Assembly (NCBI GenBank): GCA_963842355.1
Contig: CAWJGC010000007.1
Coordinates: forward strand, 682,001-746,000
DNA from: JASHPR01 sp963842355
GTDB lineage: Bacteria > Actinomycetota > Actinomycetes > Streptosporangiales > Streptosporangiaceae
Reading direction: 5' to 3'
Length of the DNA stretch: 64,000 bases
Part shown: positions 25,642 through 34,474 of the stretch, piece after piece
Position numbering within the stretch: position 1 is the first letter of the stretch
Layout: every line of letters begins with the position of its first letter
The notes under the pieces: generated by a model
Told to the model about the DNA's origin: nothing
What the model saw: the letters and a program-made list of their open reading frames with translations, nothing else
Databases searched by the model: none
Program-made: the position numbers and the translations under genes

Positions 25642-25642
25642 G

Positions 25643-25669
25643 GTGGGTGTGCACCAGGCCCACATTCAT
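25643..25669. repeat. Hairpin repeat copy C, loop (TSD) plus right half
   Basis: GTGGGT (25643-25648) is followed by the right arm GTGCACC...CACATTCAT (25649-25669), complementary to the arm at 23384. Confidence 0.85.
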
Positions 25670-25737
25670 CCCGGTGGCGTGTCGCTCCCTCAGATTCAAC
25701 CGAGCGGCCGAACGCCTTTCAACCTCCTCTACGCCGG

Positions 25738-25863
25738 GACGTGCCAGCCGCCGAGGTGCACGTCGTCGACGCCGGCCACTTTGCTCTCGATGAGCAGCCC
25801 GACGTGATCGCCGACCTGACCCGGGGATTCCTGCAGCGCCGGCAGGCTCACACCGATGGCTGA
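25738..25863 (+). pseudogene. C-terminal remnant of an alpha/beta hydrolase
   Basis: The plus frame reads VPAAEVHVVDAGHFALDEQP then VIADLTRGFL and stops. This is the catalytic-His end (DAGHFAL) of alpha/beta hydrolases. No upstream part is found. Confidence 0.55.
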
Positions 25864-25900
25864 CCGGGGCCCACGGCGCCATGGGCAAGGTAGGGGAGTG

Positions 25901-27061
25901 TCATAGCAGTTTCTCAAGGTGATCCGCGGCCTTCGCGGCGCCGCCGGCCGCCGCGAACGAGTCCCGCACCGCCTCCGCGGCAGCGCGGTAGGAAGGATCA
26001 TCGAGGACCGCCCGGACCGCGTCGCGCAGATTGGTCGCGCCCAGCTGGTCGAACCGCAGCCGTATCCCGGCCCCCGCGGCGGCGACCTTCTCGGCGATGA
26101 TCGGCTGGTCGTCCCGCATCGGCGTGACGACCAGCGGCAGGCCGTGGGCGAGCGCCTCGCACACGGTGTTGTGCCCGCCGTGGCACACCACGGCGGACAT
26201 GTGCCGGAGCAGGGCTAGCTGCGGCACGTGCCCCGCGAACAGGATGTGCGGTGGAGCTTGCTGGCCGGGCGGGGCGGCCAGCACGGCCTGCAGTTCCCCG
26301 CCCAGGCCGGACAGCGCATCGATCACCGTCCGGAAGAACGGCGGCCCGTCGGAGCCGCTGAGAGTTCCCAGGGATACCAGCAGGTGCCGTCGCGCGGGAT
26401 CCAGCCACTGCCACGGGAACGACCCGAGTTCGGGGCGCGGCGCCAGCGCCGGCCCAGTGAACACGTACTGGTCACCGAAGCCGCTGGTGTCCCCGATGAG
26501 GGCGGCCGTCGTGAACACCAGCACGAGCCGGTCGGAGAACCGTAGGTCGACCGGGTCGCTGATGCCGCTGGCCAGCTGGAAGGCAGTCATCTGGTCACGG
26601 ACCCACGTCTCGACGTCCCGCATAGCGGCCACGGGCCGCAACAGCTCCCCGGGCGTGCTGGCCGAGGTCACCCACACGGTCCCCGCGCGCCGGGCGGCGA
26701 CGGCCCCGGCGACCGCTTGCTGGTCGGCCACCACCACGTGCGGCGAGAAGCGCGCGACCGCGTCCGCCACGCCGGGCAGCATCGCCCGGGCCAGCGGGAT
26801 GATAAAGCTCTCCCAGACGAATTTGAGTGCTTCCGCGCCCCTGGGCGGCCGCCGGGGTTCCCGTCCCCCGCGCAGCCGCTCCTCGAAGTCGTCATCGACT
26901 ACCGGGAAGACCTGGGCCTCCGCAGGCAGCAGCGGCTGCAGCGCCGCCAGCTGCCCGGCCCAGGCGATGTCGTGGCCGCGGGCGGCGAGTTCCGCCCCGA
27001 CCGAGGCCGTCGGGTTGATGTGGCCGACCAGCGGCGGGACCACGAACAGGATCCGGCTCAT
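25901..27061 (-). CDS. GT1/MGT-family glycosyltransferase
   Basis: A 386-aa GT-B fold enzyme. It starts MSRILFVVPPLVGHINPT, the usual acceptor-domain opening with GHINP. The C-terminal donor-binding motif is VVCHGGHNTVCEALAHGLPL followed by VVTPMRDDQPIIAEKV. It resembles macrolide and UDP-glycosyltransferases that decorate small molecules. It is divergent from the ABC exporter gene, so both may belong to one pathway with the nearby type III PKS. The acceptor is unknown. Confidence 0.9.
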   Translation of the reverse strand: MSRILFVVPPLVGHINPTASVGAELAARGHDIAWAGQLAALQPLLPAEAQVFPVVDDDFEERLRGGREPRRPPRGAEALKFVWESFIIPLARAMLPGVADAVARFSPHVVVADQQAVAGAVAARRAGTVWVTSASTPGELLRPVAAMRDVETWVRDQMTAFQLASGISDPVDLRFSDRLVLVFTTAALIGDTSGFGDQYVFTGPALAPRPELGSFPWQWLDPARRHLLVSLGTLSGSDGPPFFRTVIDALSGLGGELQAVLAAPPGQQAPPHILFAGHVPQLALLRHMSAVVCHGGHNTVCEALAHGLPLVVTPMRDDQPIIAEKVAAAGAGIRLRFDQLGATNLRDAVRAVLDDPSYRAAAEAVRDSFAAAGGAAKAADHLEKLL

Positions 27062-27371
27062 TCGACCGGGCTCCGCGGCGGCAGCTCTGGCAGCCGGGCG
27101 AACCCGGCGCTGTCCGGCGCGAGGTCGTCACCTAACGCGGTACCCCTCATCAAGATCCTTTCAAACTCTCGCGATCGTTTCACATAATGGCCGGCGCTGT
27201 GCGGAGGTTGCTGGCCAGGTGCGCCGCGCATACCCTTAACGCACAGAAGGCGGAAAGCCGGGGGCGGGCGGCCTTGCCGCGGACCAGGTTCGTCGGCTCG
27301 TGACCGCGCCGCGCAGGCTCGCAACGAGCTGGCGCGGGAAGAACGCCAGCCGGCAGGAGGTTCCCGCCGCT

Positions 27372-29457
27372 ATGCACCCGGGCCCCGGCCAGATCCACAT
27401 GATGCGTGGATTCGCCACCGACTCGTCGGTGACCAAGCAGCAGGTGAAGCGGGGGACGGTTCGCAGGATCGCGGGATATGCCCGTCCGTACCGCTGGGAC
27501 CTCACGATCTTCCTGCTGGCCGCCGCCGTGGACGCGGTGATCACCGTGGCGATCCCAGTGCTGCTCGGGCTGGTCATCGACCGCGGCGTCCTGCCCAAGC
27601 GGATCGATGTCGTGCTGGGGGTCGCTGCGGCCGTCGCCGGGCTGGCCATCGTCGACGCGTTCCTCAACTTCGTTCAGCGCTGGTACACGGCGCGGGTGGG
27701 CGAGGGCCTGATCTACGACCTGAGAACCCAGGTGTTCGACCACGTCCAGCGGCAGCCGATCGCGTTCTTCACCAGGGCGCAGACCGGCTCGCTGGTCAGC
27801 AGGCTGAACAGCGATGTGATCGGCGCGCAGCAGGCGCTCACCTCGACGCTGGTATCTACGGTGTCGAGCACGCATGCAGGTCATTCTCGTGCTGGTCACG
27901 ATGCTGTACTTCTCCTGGCTGGTCACGGCCGTCGCGCTGCTGCTGATACCGATGTTCATCATCCCGGCCCGGCTGGTTGGACGCAGGCTGCAGCGCCTGA
28001 CCAGGGAGTCGATGCAGCTCGACGCGGCAATGGGATCCACGATGACCGAGCGGTTCAACGTCGCCGGCGCCATGCTGGCGAAGCTGTTCGGTCGGCCTCC
28101 GGAGGAGTCCGCCACCTTTCGCCGGGCGGGCGGCCAAGGTTCAGGGACATCGGCGTGGTCCAGGCGATGTACGGCAGCTCGCTGTTCATCGCGCTGACGC
28201 TCCTGGCGTCGGTGTCCCTCGCCGTGGTCTATGGGGCCGGCGGCTACCTCGTCGTCCACGGCGCCTTTCAGGTCGGCACGCTGGTTTCGCTGGCCCTGCT
28301 GCTGAACAGGCTCTACGGGCCGATCACCGCGCTGTCGAACGTCCAGGTCAATGTGATGACCGCGCTGGTCAGTTTTGACCGGGTATTTGAGGTGCTCGAC
28401 CTGAAGCCGCTGATCGAGGACCGGCCGGACGCCGTGCCGCTCGTGCTGGCGGCACAGCCCAACAGACGGGCGGCACAGCCCAATGGATCAGCCGCCATTT
28501 CCGGGCCAGCGGCGGACATCGTTTTTGACGGTGTCTCGTTCCGCTACCCAATCGCGTCCGAGGTCTCGCTCGCATCGCTGGAGTCGATCGCTCTGCCCAT
28601 GCCGGAACGGACGGATGCGAGGCTGGGCGTTCTGCACGAGGTGAGCTTCATCGCCCCGGCCGGTCAGCTGACCGCTTTAGTCGGGCCCTTCGGGCGCGGG
28701 TAAGACGACGATCACTCACCTGGTGTCCCGGCTATACGACCCCAGCGATGGCACGGTGCGCATCGGAGGATTCGACCTCAGGGACGTGACTCAGGCGTCG
28801 CTGCACGACGCCGTAGGCGTGGTGACCCAGGAGGCCTACCTGTTCCACGACACGATCCGGGCCAATCTCGCCTACGCCCGTCCCGAGGCGACCGAGGAGG
28901 AACTGATCGAGGCGTGCCGCGCGGCGCAGATCTGGGACCTGATCTCGGTGCTGCCCGACGGCCTGGACACCATCGTGGGCGATCGCGGCTACCGGCTGTC
29001 GGGCGGCGAGAAACAGCGGGTCGCCCTGGCCCGGCTGCTGCTGAAGGCTCCGGCCGTCGTACTTCTCGACGAGGCCACCGCGCATCTGGACTCTGAGTCG
29101 GAAGTCGCCGTCCAGCAAGCGCTCGCCGCGGCGCTGTCCGGCCGCACCTCGCTGGTCATCGCGCATCGGCTGTCCACCATCCGCGAGGCCGACCAGATAC
29201 TGGTCATCGACAACGGCCGGGTCCGCGAGCGCGGTCAGCACGATGAACTGCTCGCGTCCGGGGGACTGTACGCGGACCTGTACCGGACCCAGTTCGCCCG
29301 GCAAGAGCCTGCCGACGCGGTGTGGAGGCCGGGCCCGCAGGGAGGGCATCCCCCGCCCCATCCGCCTCCGGGACGTCTGGCCTGCCCAGGGGCCCGGCAC
29401 GGGCCCGGCCCTGGCCCCTCCGCGGCCCGGCCCTGGCCAGATCGACGACTGTCATGA
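27372..29457 (+). pseudogene. ABC exporter (fused permease/ATPase), frameshifted
   Basis: ATG 27372 follows AGGAGG. The half-transporter has an N-terminal transmembrane domain (YARPYRWDLTIFLLAAAVDA, RQPIAFFTRAQTGSLVSRLN) and a C-terminal ATPase (LSGGEKQRVALARLLLKAP, VVLLDEATAHLDSES, SLVIAHRLSTIREADQI). Three apparent single-base shifts break it: near 27,870; near 28,130; and within the P-loop near 28,690, where GPSGAGKTT reads GPFGRG-stop. The last segment ends in a Pro/Gly-rich extension. It probably exported the product of this locus. The two stop codons of this gene and the sulfotransferase overlap in TCATGA. Confidence 0.85.
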
Positions 29458-30362
29458 CCCCGCCGTAAGGTCAGCCAGGCTGAACCGCCGGTGCAGCCAC
29501 TCGAGCATGTCGGGCGGCGCCAGCTGGGCGGCACGTGCCTGGTAGCGAGCCATCTCGTCGTCGCGGAGAACCTCGCGCCCGGCCCCCGGCGTGCCCCGGC
29601 GGAAGAACGAGGCGGTGTCCTTGACGATTCCCGGGTCGGCAGGAACGAGCCTGTCCGCGCGGGCCCTCATGTGGTCGAAGGTGGCCGCCTGGGCGAGCGC
29701 GGGCCAGGCCTGCTCCGGGACTGCTATCCCGAGCCGCCGGGCGATGCCGCGCATCTGGCCGTCAAGGTCCGCGAAAGGTCGTCGTAGTGCACCAGCAGCA
29801 CGTTCGGATCATCGCGCCGGGCCCAGGCGTCGGACAGGTGCCACATGACGCCGGGCAGCGACTCCGGGAACGTGCGCGGATCATCGTCGTTCTCGATCCA
29901 CTGCAGCATGCTTTCGCGCAGCGATTCGCCGGGCCCAGGTGGCGCGGGCCGGCCGGTCAGCTGCCATAGCCGCGTATGGTCCATGTTGTCGTGCTGGCGG
30001 CGGAGCGACACGAACATGTCGAGCGGATGCCGGGCGGTCACGATGTACGTGACCTGAGGATGGAGCGGAATCCCGTCCAGCGGGGTGTGCGTCTTGATGA
30101 ACCGCCGGTGCGACTGCTCGGCCAGCTGGGTGTACACGACGTCGAGCGGCACGATCATGTGATCCAGCCACGGTGAGAGATGCCAGAGCGGAGCCGGCAG
30201 CTCAGGTCTCTGGAAGATCAGCAGGGCGCAGATCATCTGCATCCACGTCGTCCCGGTCCGGCGCCGGGTGCTGATCACGATATCGCCAGGACGGTAGCGG
30301 AAGCCGAGCCAGCGGCCGCTGTCCTCGTCATGCGATTGGTAGTGGAACGGGGCGCTGGCCAC
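29452..30362 (-). pseudogene. Sulfotransferase, one frameshift
   Basis: The first 205 residues show a PAPS-dependent sulfotransferase: 5' loop STRRRTGTTWMQMI, YIVTARHPLDMFVSLRRQHD with the 3'-phosphate site, and NVLLVHYDDL. An apparent base loss near 29,760 shifts the frame. The other frame continues GQMRGIARRLGIAVPEQAW, FDHMRARADRLVPADPG and DTASFFRRGTPGAGREVL, the usual C-terminal dimer/loop motif. Together they make a normal-length enzyme. It could sulfate a phenolic product of the neighbouring type III PKS. Confidence 0.85.
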
Positions 30363-30520
30363 GCCCGGAGCCTAGCATCCAGGCCCGTCATCACTCATGC
30401 AACTTCGGTAGCATGGATCCCGTCTGCCACACCAATGTGAGTATATGCGCGGCGGACCTGTAGCCTATTGGTCGACCGTGGTCTGGATGTTGCTGCCTAT
30501 CGCTGGGGAAAACCATATTC

Positions 30521-31687
30521 ATGATTGGGCACGAGGATATCTGCGGACTTGAGAGCCTCGAGGTTCCCGCTATTCACCGCATGGCACACCTGCGCAGAAG
30601 GTCAGCAGCAATCGCTTCGGTTGGCAGCGCATTTCCAGCCACAGCCTATTCACAGGAAGAGCTCGGGGTCCTACTCGGGCTGGAGAACAGGGTCGTCAAG
30701 AAGCTTCTCCGTGCGCCCCACATCCAGAAGAGACACCTCTATCTTCCTGGTACGGACTCGCGCACCGGGCGCGTGTTCCCCGAGTCCCCAGCCGACCTCC
30801 ACGCCAAGTTCAGGGACGGAGCACTCGAGATCGGATCGCGCGCGATCCGTAACGCCCTGAACGCCGTATCCCTGTCTACGGCCGATGTCGGCTACCTGCT
30901 ATGCGTCACGTCCAGCGGATTCATGGTCCCCGGCCTCAGTTCGCTCTTCTCGCGAGAACTCGGATTTGATCCAAGACTCCTGCGCGCGGACATTGTGGGC
31001 ATGGGATGCAACGCCGGGCTGAACGGGCTGAACCCTCTCGTGCAATGGGTTGAGAACCATCCTGGTCAGGTGGCGCTCCTGGTCTGCTGTGAGATTAACT
31101 CCGCGATGTACGTTCTTGACGAGACGCCGCGAACTGGCATTGTCAACAGCCTTTTCGGTGACGGAGCTGCCGCGGCGGTATTGACCAGCTTTGCTGAGGA
31201 TGGCAGCGGGCCCCTGCCATCCGGGCCGGTGCCATGCGTGATTGATTTCGAGAGTTTCTGCATCCCCGAGCAGTGGGCGGCCATGCGATTCGACTGGAAC
31301 AATGATGCCGGGAAGTGGAGCTTTTATCTCGACCGGGACATACCGTATGTCATCGGCTTCAATGTCCGCAAGCCGCTGGAACGGCTGCTGGAGCGAAATG
31401 GGCTGGATTTCTCAGCCATCAAGCACTGGGTATTGCACACCGGCGGTGGCGCAGTGATCGACTCCGTCAAGCTCAGCCTGGGCCTCGAAGAGCACGACGT
31501 CCGTCATACCCGCTCCGTGCTGCGCGACTATGGGAACATCTCCAGCGGCAGCTTCCTGGTCAGCCTCGAGCGCCTGCTGGCCGAGGGCTGCACGGCGTCC
31601 GGTGACCGGGGCGTCATGGTCACGATGGGCCCGGGAGCCCAGATCGAGGCCGCGCTTCTCCAGTTCGGGCAGGCCCGGGCATGCTGA
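30521..31687 (+). CDS. dpgA: DpgA-like type III polyketide synthase
   Basis: A 388-aa chalcone-synthase-fold enzyme closest in pattern to DpgA, which condenses four malonyl-CoA to 3,5-dihydroxyphenylacetyl-CoA. The catalytic Cys is in ADIVGMGCNAGLNGLNP, His in HWVLHTGGGAVIDSVK and Asn in LRDYGNISSGSFLVSLERL. The N-terminus has AAIASVGSAFPATAYSQEEL. ATG 30521 or 30581 could be the start; neither has a strong ribosome site. Its stop overlaps the dpgB start (ATGCTGA). No DpgC oxygenase or NRPS is adjacent, so the product is probably not a glycopeptide building block. Confidence 0.85.
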   Translation: MIGHEDICGLESLEVPAIHRMAHLRRRSAAIASVGSAFPATAYSQEELGVLLGLENRVVKKLLRAPHIQKRHLYLPGTDSRTGRVFPESPADLHAKFRDGALEIGSRAIRNALNAVSLSTADVGYLLCVTSSGFMVPGLSSLFSRELGFDPRLLRADIVGMGCNAGLNGLNPLVQWVENHPGQVALLVCCEINSAMYVLDETPRTGIVNSLFGDGAAAAVLTSFAEDGSGPLPSGPVPCVIDFESFCIPEQWAAMRFDWNNDAGKWSFYLDRDIPYVIGFNVRKPLERLLERNGLDFSAIKHWVLHTGGGAVIDSVKLSLGLEEHDVRHTRSVLRDYGNISSGSFLVSLERLLAEGCTASGDRGVMVTMGPGAQIEAALLQFGQARAC

Positions 31688-32382
31688 CCACGCTCGACGA
31701 GGGTGACGCGGAGCGACTACTGACCATCCGGATCCATGAAGCGACGATCGATGCCGAACTCGTCAGCGCGCTCGACGCGGCGCTGAACGATGTCGAACGC
31801 GACGGGATCGAGAACGTCGTGTTTCAGTTTAGTGCCGAGCCGGATTCGGTAACCGGGGATTTCCCATCGTGGCGACCCGGCCCGGCCCGCAGCGACATGC
31901 GTTATTTCGCCCGGTGGGATGAGACCCTGTCGCGGATTTCCCGGCTGAAGGCCAAGACATTCGCGGCTTACGACGGCCGGGTCGCTACGGCTGCCGTCCA
32001 GGTCGGCATGGTCGTGGATCTGCGGCTGGCCTCGGCCCGGGCACGGCTGTCGCTGGGCCGCCTTTCCGAGGGTCGCTTCCCGGGAATGGGCGCGTACTGG
32101 CTGCCCAAGTTCGTCGGTCTCGGCACGGCGCGGAGAATCTACCTGCTCGGCGAGGATCTGACCGCCGAGCATGCGGCTCGGCTCGGGCTGGTGGACGTCG
32201 TTGACGACACCGTTGAGGGAGCGGTTGAAGCGGCGATCAAGGCCGCAGGCCCGGTAACGCCGGAGGCGGCGTGCTTTACCCGCCGAATTCTCGATGACTG
32301 CTATCAGCTGGAGTACACGGCAGCGGCCGAGCTGGCCAAGGCGGCTCGATACAAAGTGGGAATGCCAGATCATGACGGTTGA
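31681..32382 (+). CDS. dpgB: DpgB-like enoyl-CoA hydratase family protein
   Basis: A 233-aa crotonase-fold protein. Visible marks: DAALNDVERDGIENVVFQFS, KAKTFAAYDGRVATAAVQVG (oxyanion-hole region), MVVDLRLASARARLSLG and GRFPGMGAYWLPKFVGLGTA. It resembles DpgB, which enhances DpgA turnover in dihydroxyphenylglycine synthesis. It overlaps the PKS gene by seven bases, so stoichiometric coupling with DpgA is likely. Catalytic acids cannot be confirmed by eye. Confidence 0.75.
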   Translation: MLTTLDEGDAERLLTIRIHEATIDAELVSALDAALNDVERDGIENVVFQFSAEPDSVTGDFPSWRPGPARSDMRYFARWDETLSRISRLKAKTFAAYDGRVATAAVQVGMVVDLRLASARARLSLGRLSEGRFPGMGAYWLPKFVGLGTARRIYLLGEDLTAEHAARLGLVDVVDDTVEGAVEAAIKAAGPVTPEAACFTRRILDDCYQLEYTAAAELAKAARYKVGMPDHDG

Positions 32383-32420
32383 ACGTTGTGGCGGGCAATC
32401 AGGGCGAGAAGGAGTAGTCA

Positions 32421-33974
32421 ATGGCCGAGACCCTCAGCCACAGTTCACCCCGCAGTTCACCGCATACGGGCACCATCCTTCCCCAGGGCCAGCCGTTCTG
32501 GATCGTCGACGGGCGCGCTTACGATTTCACCGAATGGATGAAGATTCATCCGGGCGGTGCGGCGTGGTTCGGGCCAAGCCAGGGCCGCGATATCAGCGCC
32601 CTGCTGCACACGTATCACCGGGATCCAGCCCGGTTGCAGAAGGTTCTCGCCAGGTACGAGATCGACGGGTTCACCGAGCAGGACATACTTCCCAAGCTGG
32701 GGGTGCCCCCCTTCCTGCTGGAACCGGGCTTCGACGCCACCACGGATCTGCCGAGACTTGACTACCGGGATGAGGGGAGCTTGCTGGCGGAGATCCGCGG
32801 AAAGGTGAACGTCAGGTTCTCCAAGCGGGCATTGAAGAAGTGCGACCGTGCCTTTGACGTGGTGACGTGGATTATCGGTGCCGCGCACGTCGCCGCGCTG
32901 GCCCTCCTGATCGCGAACCTTCTGCCTGCCTGGGCATTCGTCGTCACGATGGTGGCGACGCGTACCGCGCTGGCGGGCGCAGGCCACTACCACCTGCACC
33001 GCAGGTGGCGGGACCAGCGCCGCTTTACCCTGCCGCTCGGTAAAGCGCTCTTCGACATCAACTACGTCGGCACGAGCCTGATCGGAACGGACGGGCACGT
33101 ATTACTGCATCACCCTTACCTGGGCTCCGGAGCCGACGTGAAGAAGACGTTCTTCGATGGCATGCTCCGCCTGCATCCGATTCTCCGGATCCCCGGCTAC
33201 ACGCTGCACAAGCTCGGCATATGCCTGAGCGGGCTAGCGTTGCGGGGACGCGAGATCGGCAGGTTCGAGACCAACGGCGAGGTTCCGGTCCGCGCAGACT
33301 TCTGGGTCATCCGGGCCTGGATCTTCGTCGAGTTTGCCGCGTGCCTGGCGACAGGTCACATCGTGGCCTGGCTGGTGCAGTTCGTCTTGACCTTGTGGTT
33401 CAACACCTTCCTCGTCGTCGCCAGCCATGACTTCGAGGAGTCGGGCACCGAGGCGGAATTGGCTGCGATTCCCGAGCCGCTGCGCAATGACTGGGCGGCG
33501 CGGCAGATCTGCCTGAGCTACGACCTCAGCGTGGTAGGTATCCGCTGGATCGACCTCTTCCTCAGTGCTGGCCTGAGCCCGCATCGCGTGCATCATGTAC
33601 TGCCGTACCACGGGTCGGGGTTCGCCAACCTGGCCACCGAGGCTACGGTCCGGCAGGTATGCGCGGAGGCCGGCATCGTATGGGCGCGGCCGCGGAGCCT
33701 GATCTTCGACCGTTTCCCGGCCGTGATCAGGCACTACCTGCTCTGTCCGGTGAAACCTGCTCCGCCACCGCCATCTGCCGTGCCGCCTCCGCCTCCGCCT
33801 CCGCCTCCGCCTCGGCCGCGGAATCCGTCCGCCGCGCCGCCGCCGCCACCGCCACCGCCACCGCCACCACCACCACCGAATCCGCTCCCGGCGCAGCCGC
33901 CCTCATCCATCAGGTATCAGATCGGCGAGCTCGTCCGCTATACCCTCGACGGCTGCCGGGGAGTCGGCGTGTGA
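32421..33974 (+). CDS. Cytochrome b5-fatty acid desaturase fusion with polyproline tail
   Basis: A 517-aa protein. Residues 15-75 are cytochrome b5-like (FWIVDGRAYDFTEWMKIHPGG, haem His in IHPGG; second His in LLHTYHRDP). Hydrophobic segments follow with His boxes GHYHLHRR, VLLHHPYLGSG and PHRVHHVLPYHGSG of a membrane di-iron desaturase. The last 70 residues are dominated by polyproline runs and end IGELVRYTLDGCRG. It lies 38 bases after the DpgB-like gene behind GAAGGAG. It may desaturate or hydroxylate an acyl or polyketide product; the pairing with DpgA/B is unusual. Confidence 0.82.
   Translation: MAETLSHSSPRSSPHTGTILPQGQPFWIVDGRAYDFTEWMKIHPGGAAWFGPSQGRDISALLHTYHRDPARLQKVLARYEIDGFTEQDILPKLGVPPFLLEPGFDATTDLPRLDYRDEGSLLAEIRGKVNVRFSKRALKKCDRAFDVVTWIIGAAHVAALALLIANLLPAWAFVVTMVATRTALAGAGHYHLHRRWRDQRRFTLPLGKALFDINYVGTSLIGTDGHVLLHHPYLGSGADVKKTFFDGMLRLHPILRIPGYTLHKLGICLSGLALRGREIGRFETNGEVPVRADFWVIRAWIFVEFAACLATGHIVAWLVQFVLTLWFNTFLVVASHDFEESGTEAELAAIPEPLRNDWAARQICLSYDLSVVGIRWIDLFLSAGLSPHRVHHVLPYHGSGFANLATEATVRQVCAEAGIVWARPRSLIFDRFPAVIRHYLLCPVKPAPPPPSAVPPPPPPPPPPRPRNPSAAPPPPPPPPPPPPPPNPLPAQPPSSIRYQIGELVRYTLDGCRGVGV
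33764..33893. repeat. GCCTCC/CCACCG microsatellite encoding polyproline
   Basis: Two runs of hexanucleotide-like repeats, (GCCTCC)n and (CCACCG)n, extend the desaturase reading frame past its normal end with long proline runs. Confidence 0.8.
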
Positions 33975-34372
33975 CCGGCCCCTGCTGCAAGTAGACGTCC
34001 AGACGGCGGATCTTCCCGGCGTCGTTGAAGGCGTTTCATCGTCTGCTCGTACTCGAGGACGGTGCGGGTCAGAGGTCCGGGGTTGGCCATGTCTGGACCC
34101 GTGACGACCAGCGACTCGCGACGTTCGGCCATGAGCCATCCCCGGTCACTCGCGACCGGGGCCGCCCCGGAGGATGTGGGGAAGGTCGCGGGTCGTGAGA
34201 ATGCCCCGGGGGGTGCAGCGCATACGTAGGGGATGGCGTTGACGGCCCCGTTGGCGTTGAACGCGGGCACATACGACGCGAGGTCATCGATCGGCACCGG
34301 GAACGGCATGCTCACATCGGATGGCGCGTCACCGTGAATCCAGGCGTCATCCGCGTCGGTCACGTCGACCAC
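33938..34372 (-). pseudogene. Debris of a dehydrogenase and an NTF2-fold protein
   Basis: The upstream half (NANGAVNAIPYVCAAPPG) resembles the C-terminus of dihydrodipicolinate reductase/diaminopentanoate dehydrogenase-type proteins. The downstream half, read through a frame change (LTRTVLEYEQTMKR then FNDAGKIRRLDVYLQ), resembles the end of a SnoaL/NTF2-like protein. Neither is complete. Confidence 0.35.
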
Positions 34373-34474
34373 CGGCGCTTCCCGCGGTCGGCCCTGGCAT
34401 TCCGGCGATTCTAGCCATTGGGGGAAGCATGCGGGAAGTCAGCCTGGCCGGTGCCAGCGCCTGCGCAGCCACGG

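Larger units (their letters stand above)
23411..25642. mobile_element. IS1634-family insertion sequence (2,232 bp)
   Basis: Ends are imperfect inverted repeats (CCTACGTTCCGCACGT left, CCTACGTTCCGCATGT read inward from the right). The direct repeat GTGGGT flanks both sides (23405-23410 and 25643-25648), giving a 6-bp target duplication. It carries a DUF6788 gene on the minus strand and a frameshifted DDE transposase on the plus strand. Removing the element restores a 21-6-21 hairpin. Confidence 0.9.

Noticed and set aside
30521..32382. Glycopeptide antibiotic cluster because of DpgA/DpgB
   Set aside because: There is no NRPS, DpgC, DpgD or HpgT nearby, and a desaturase takes their place.
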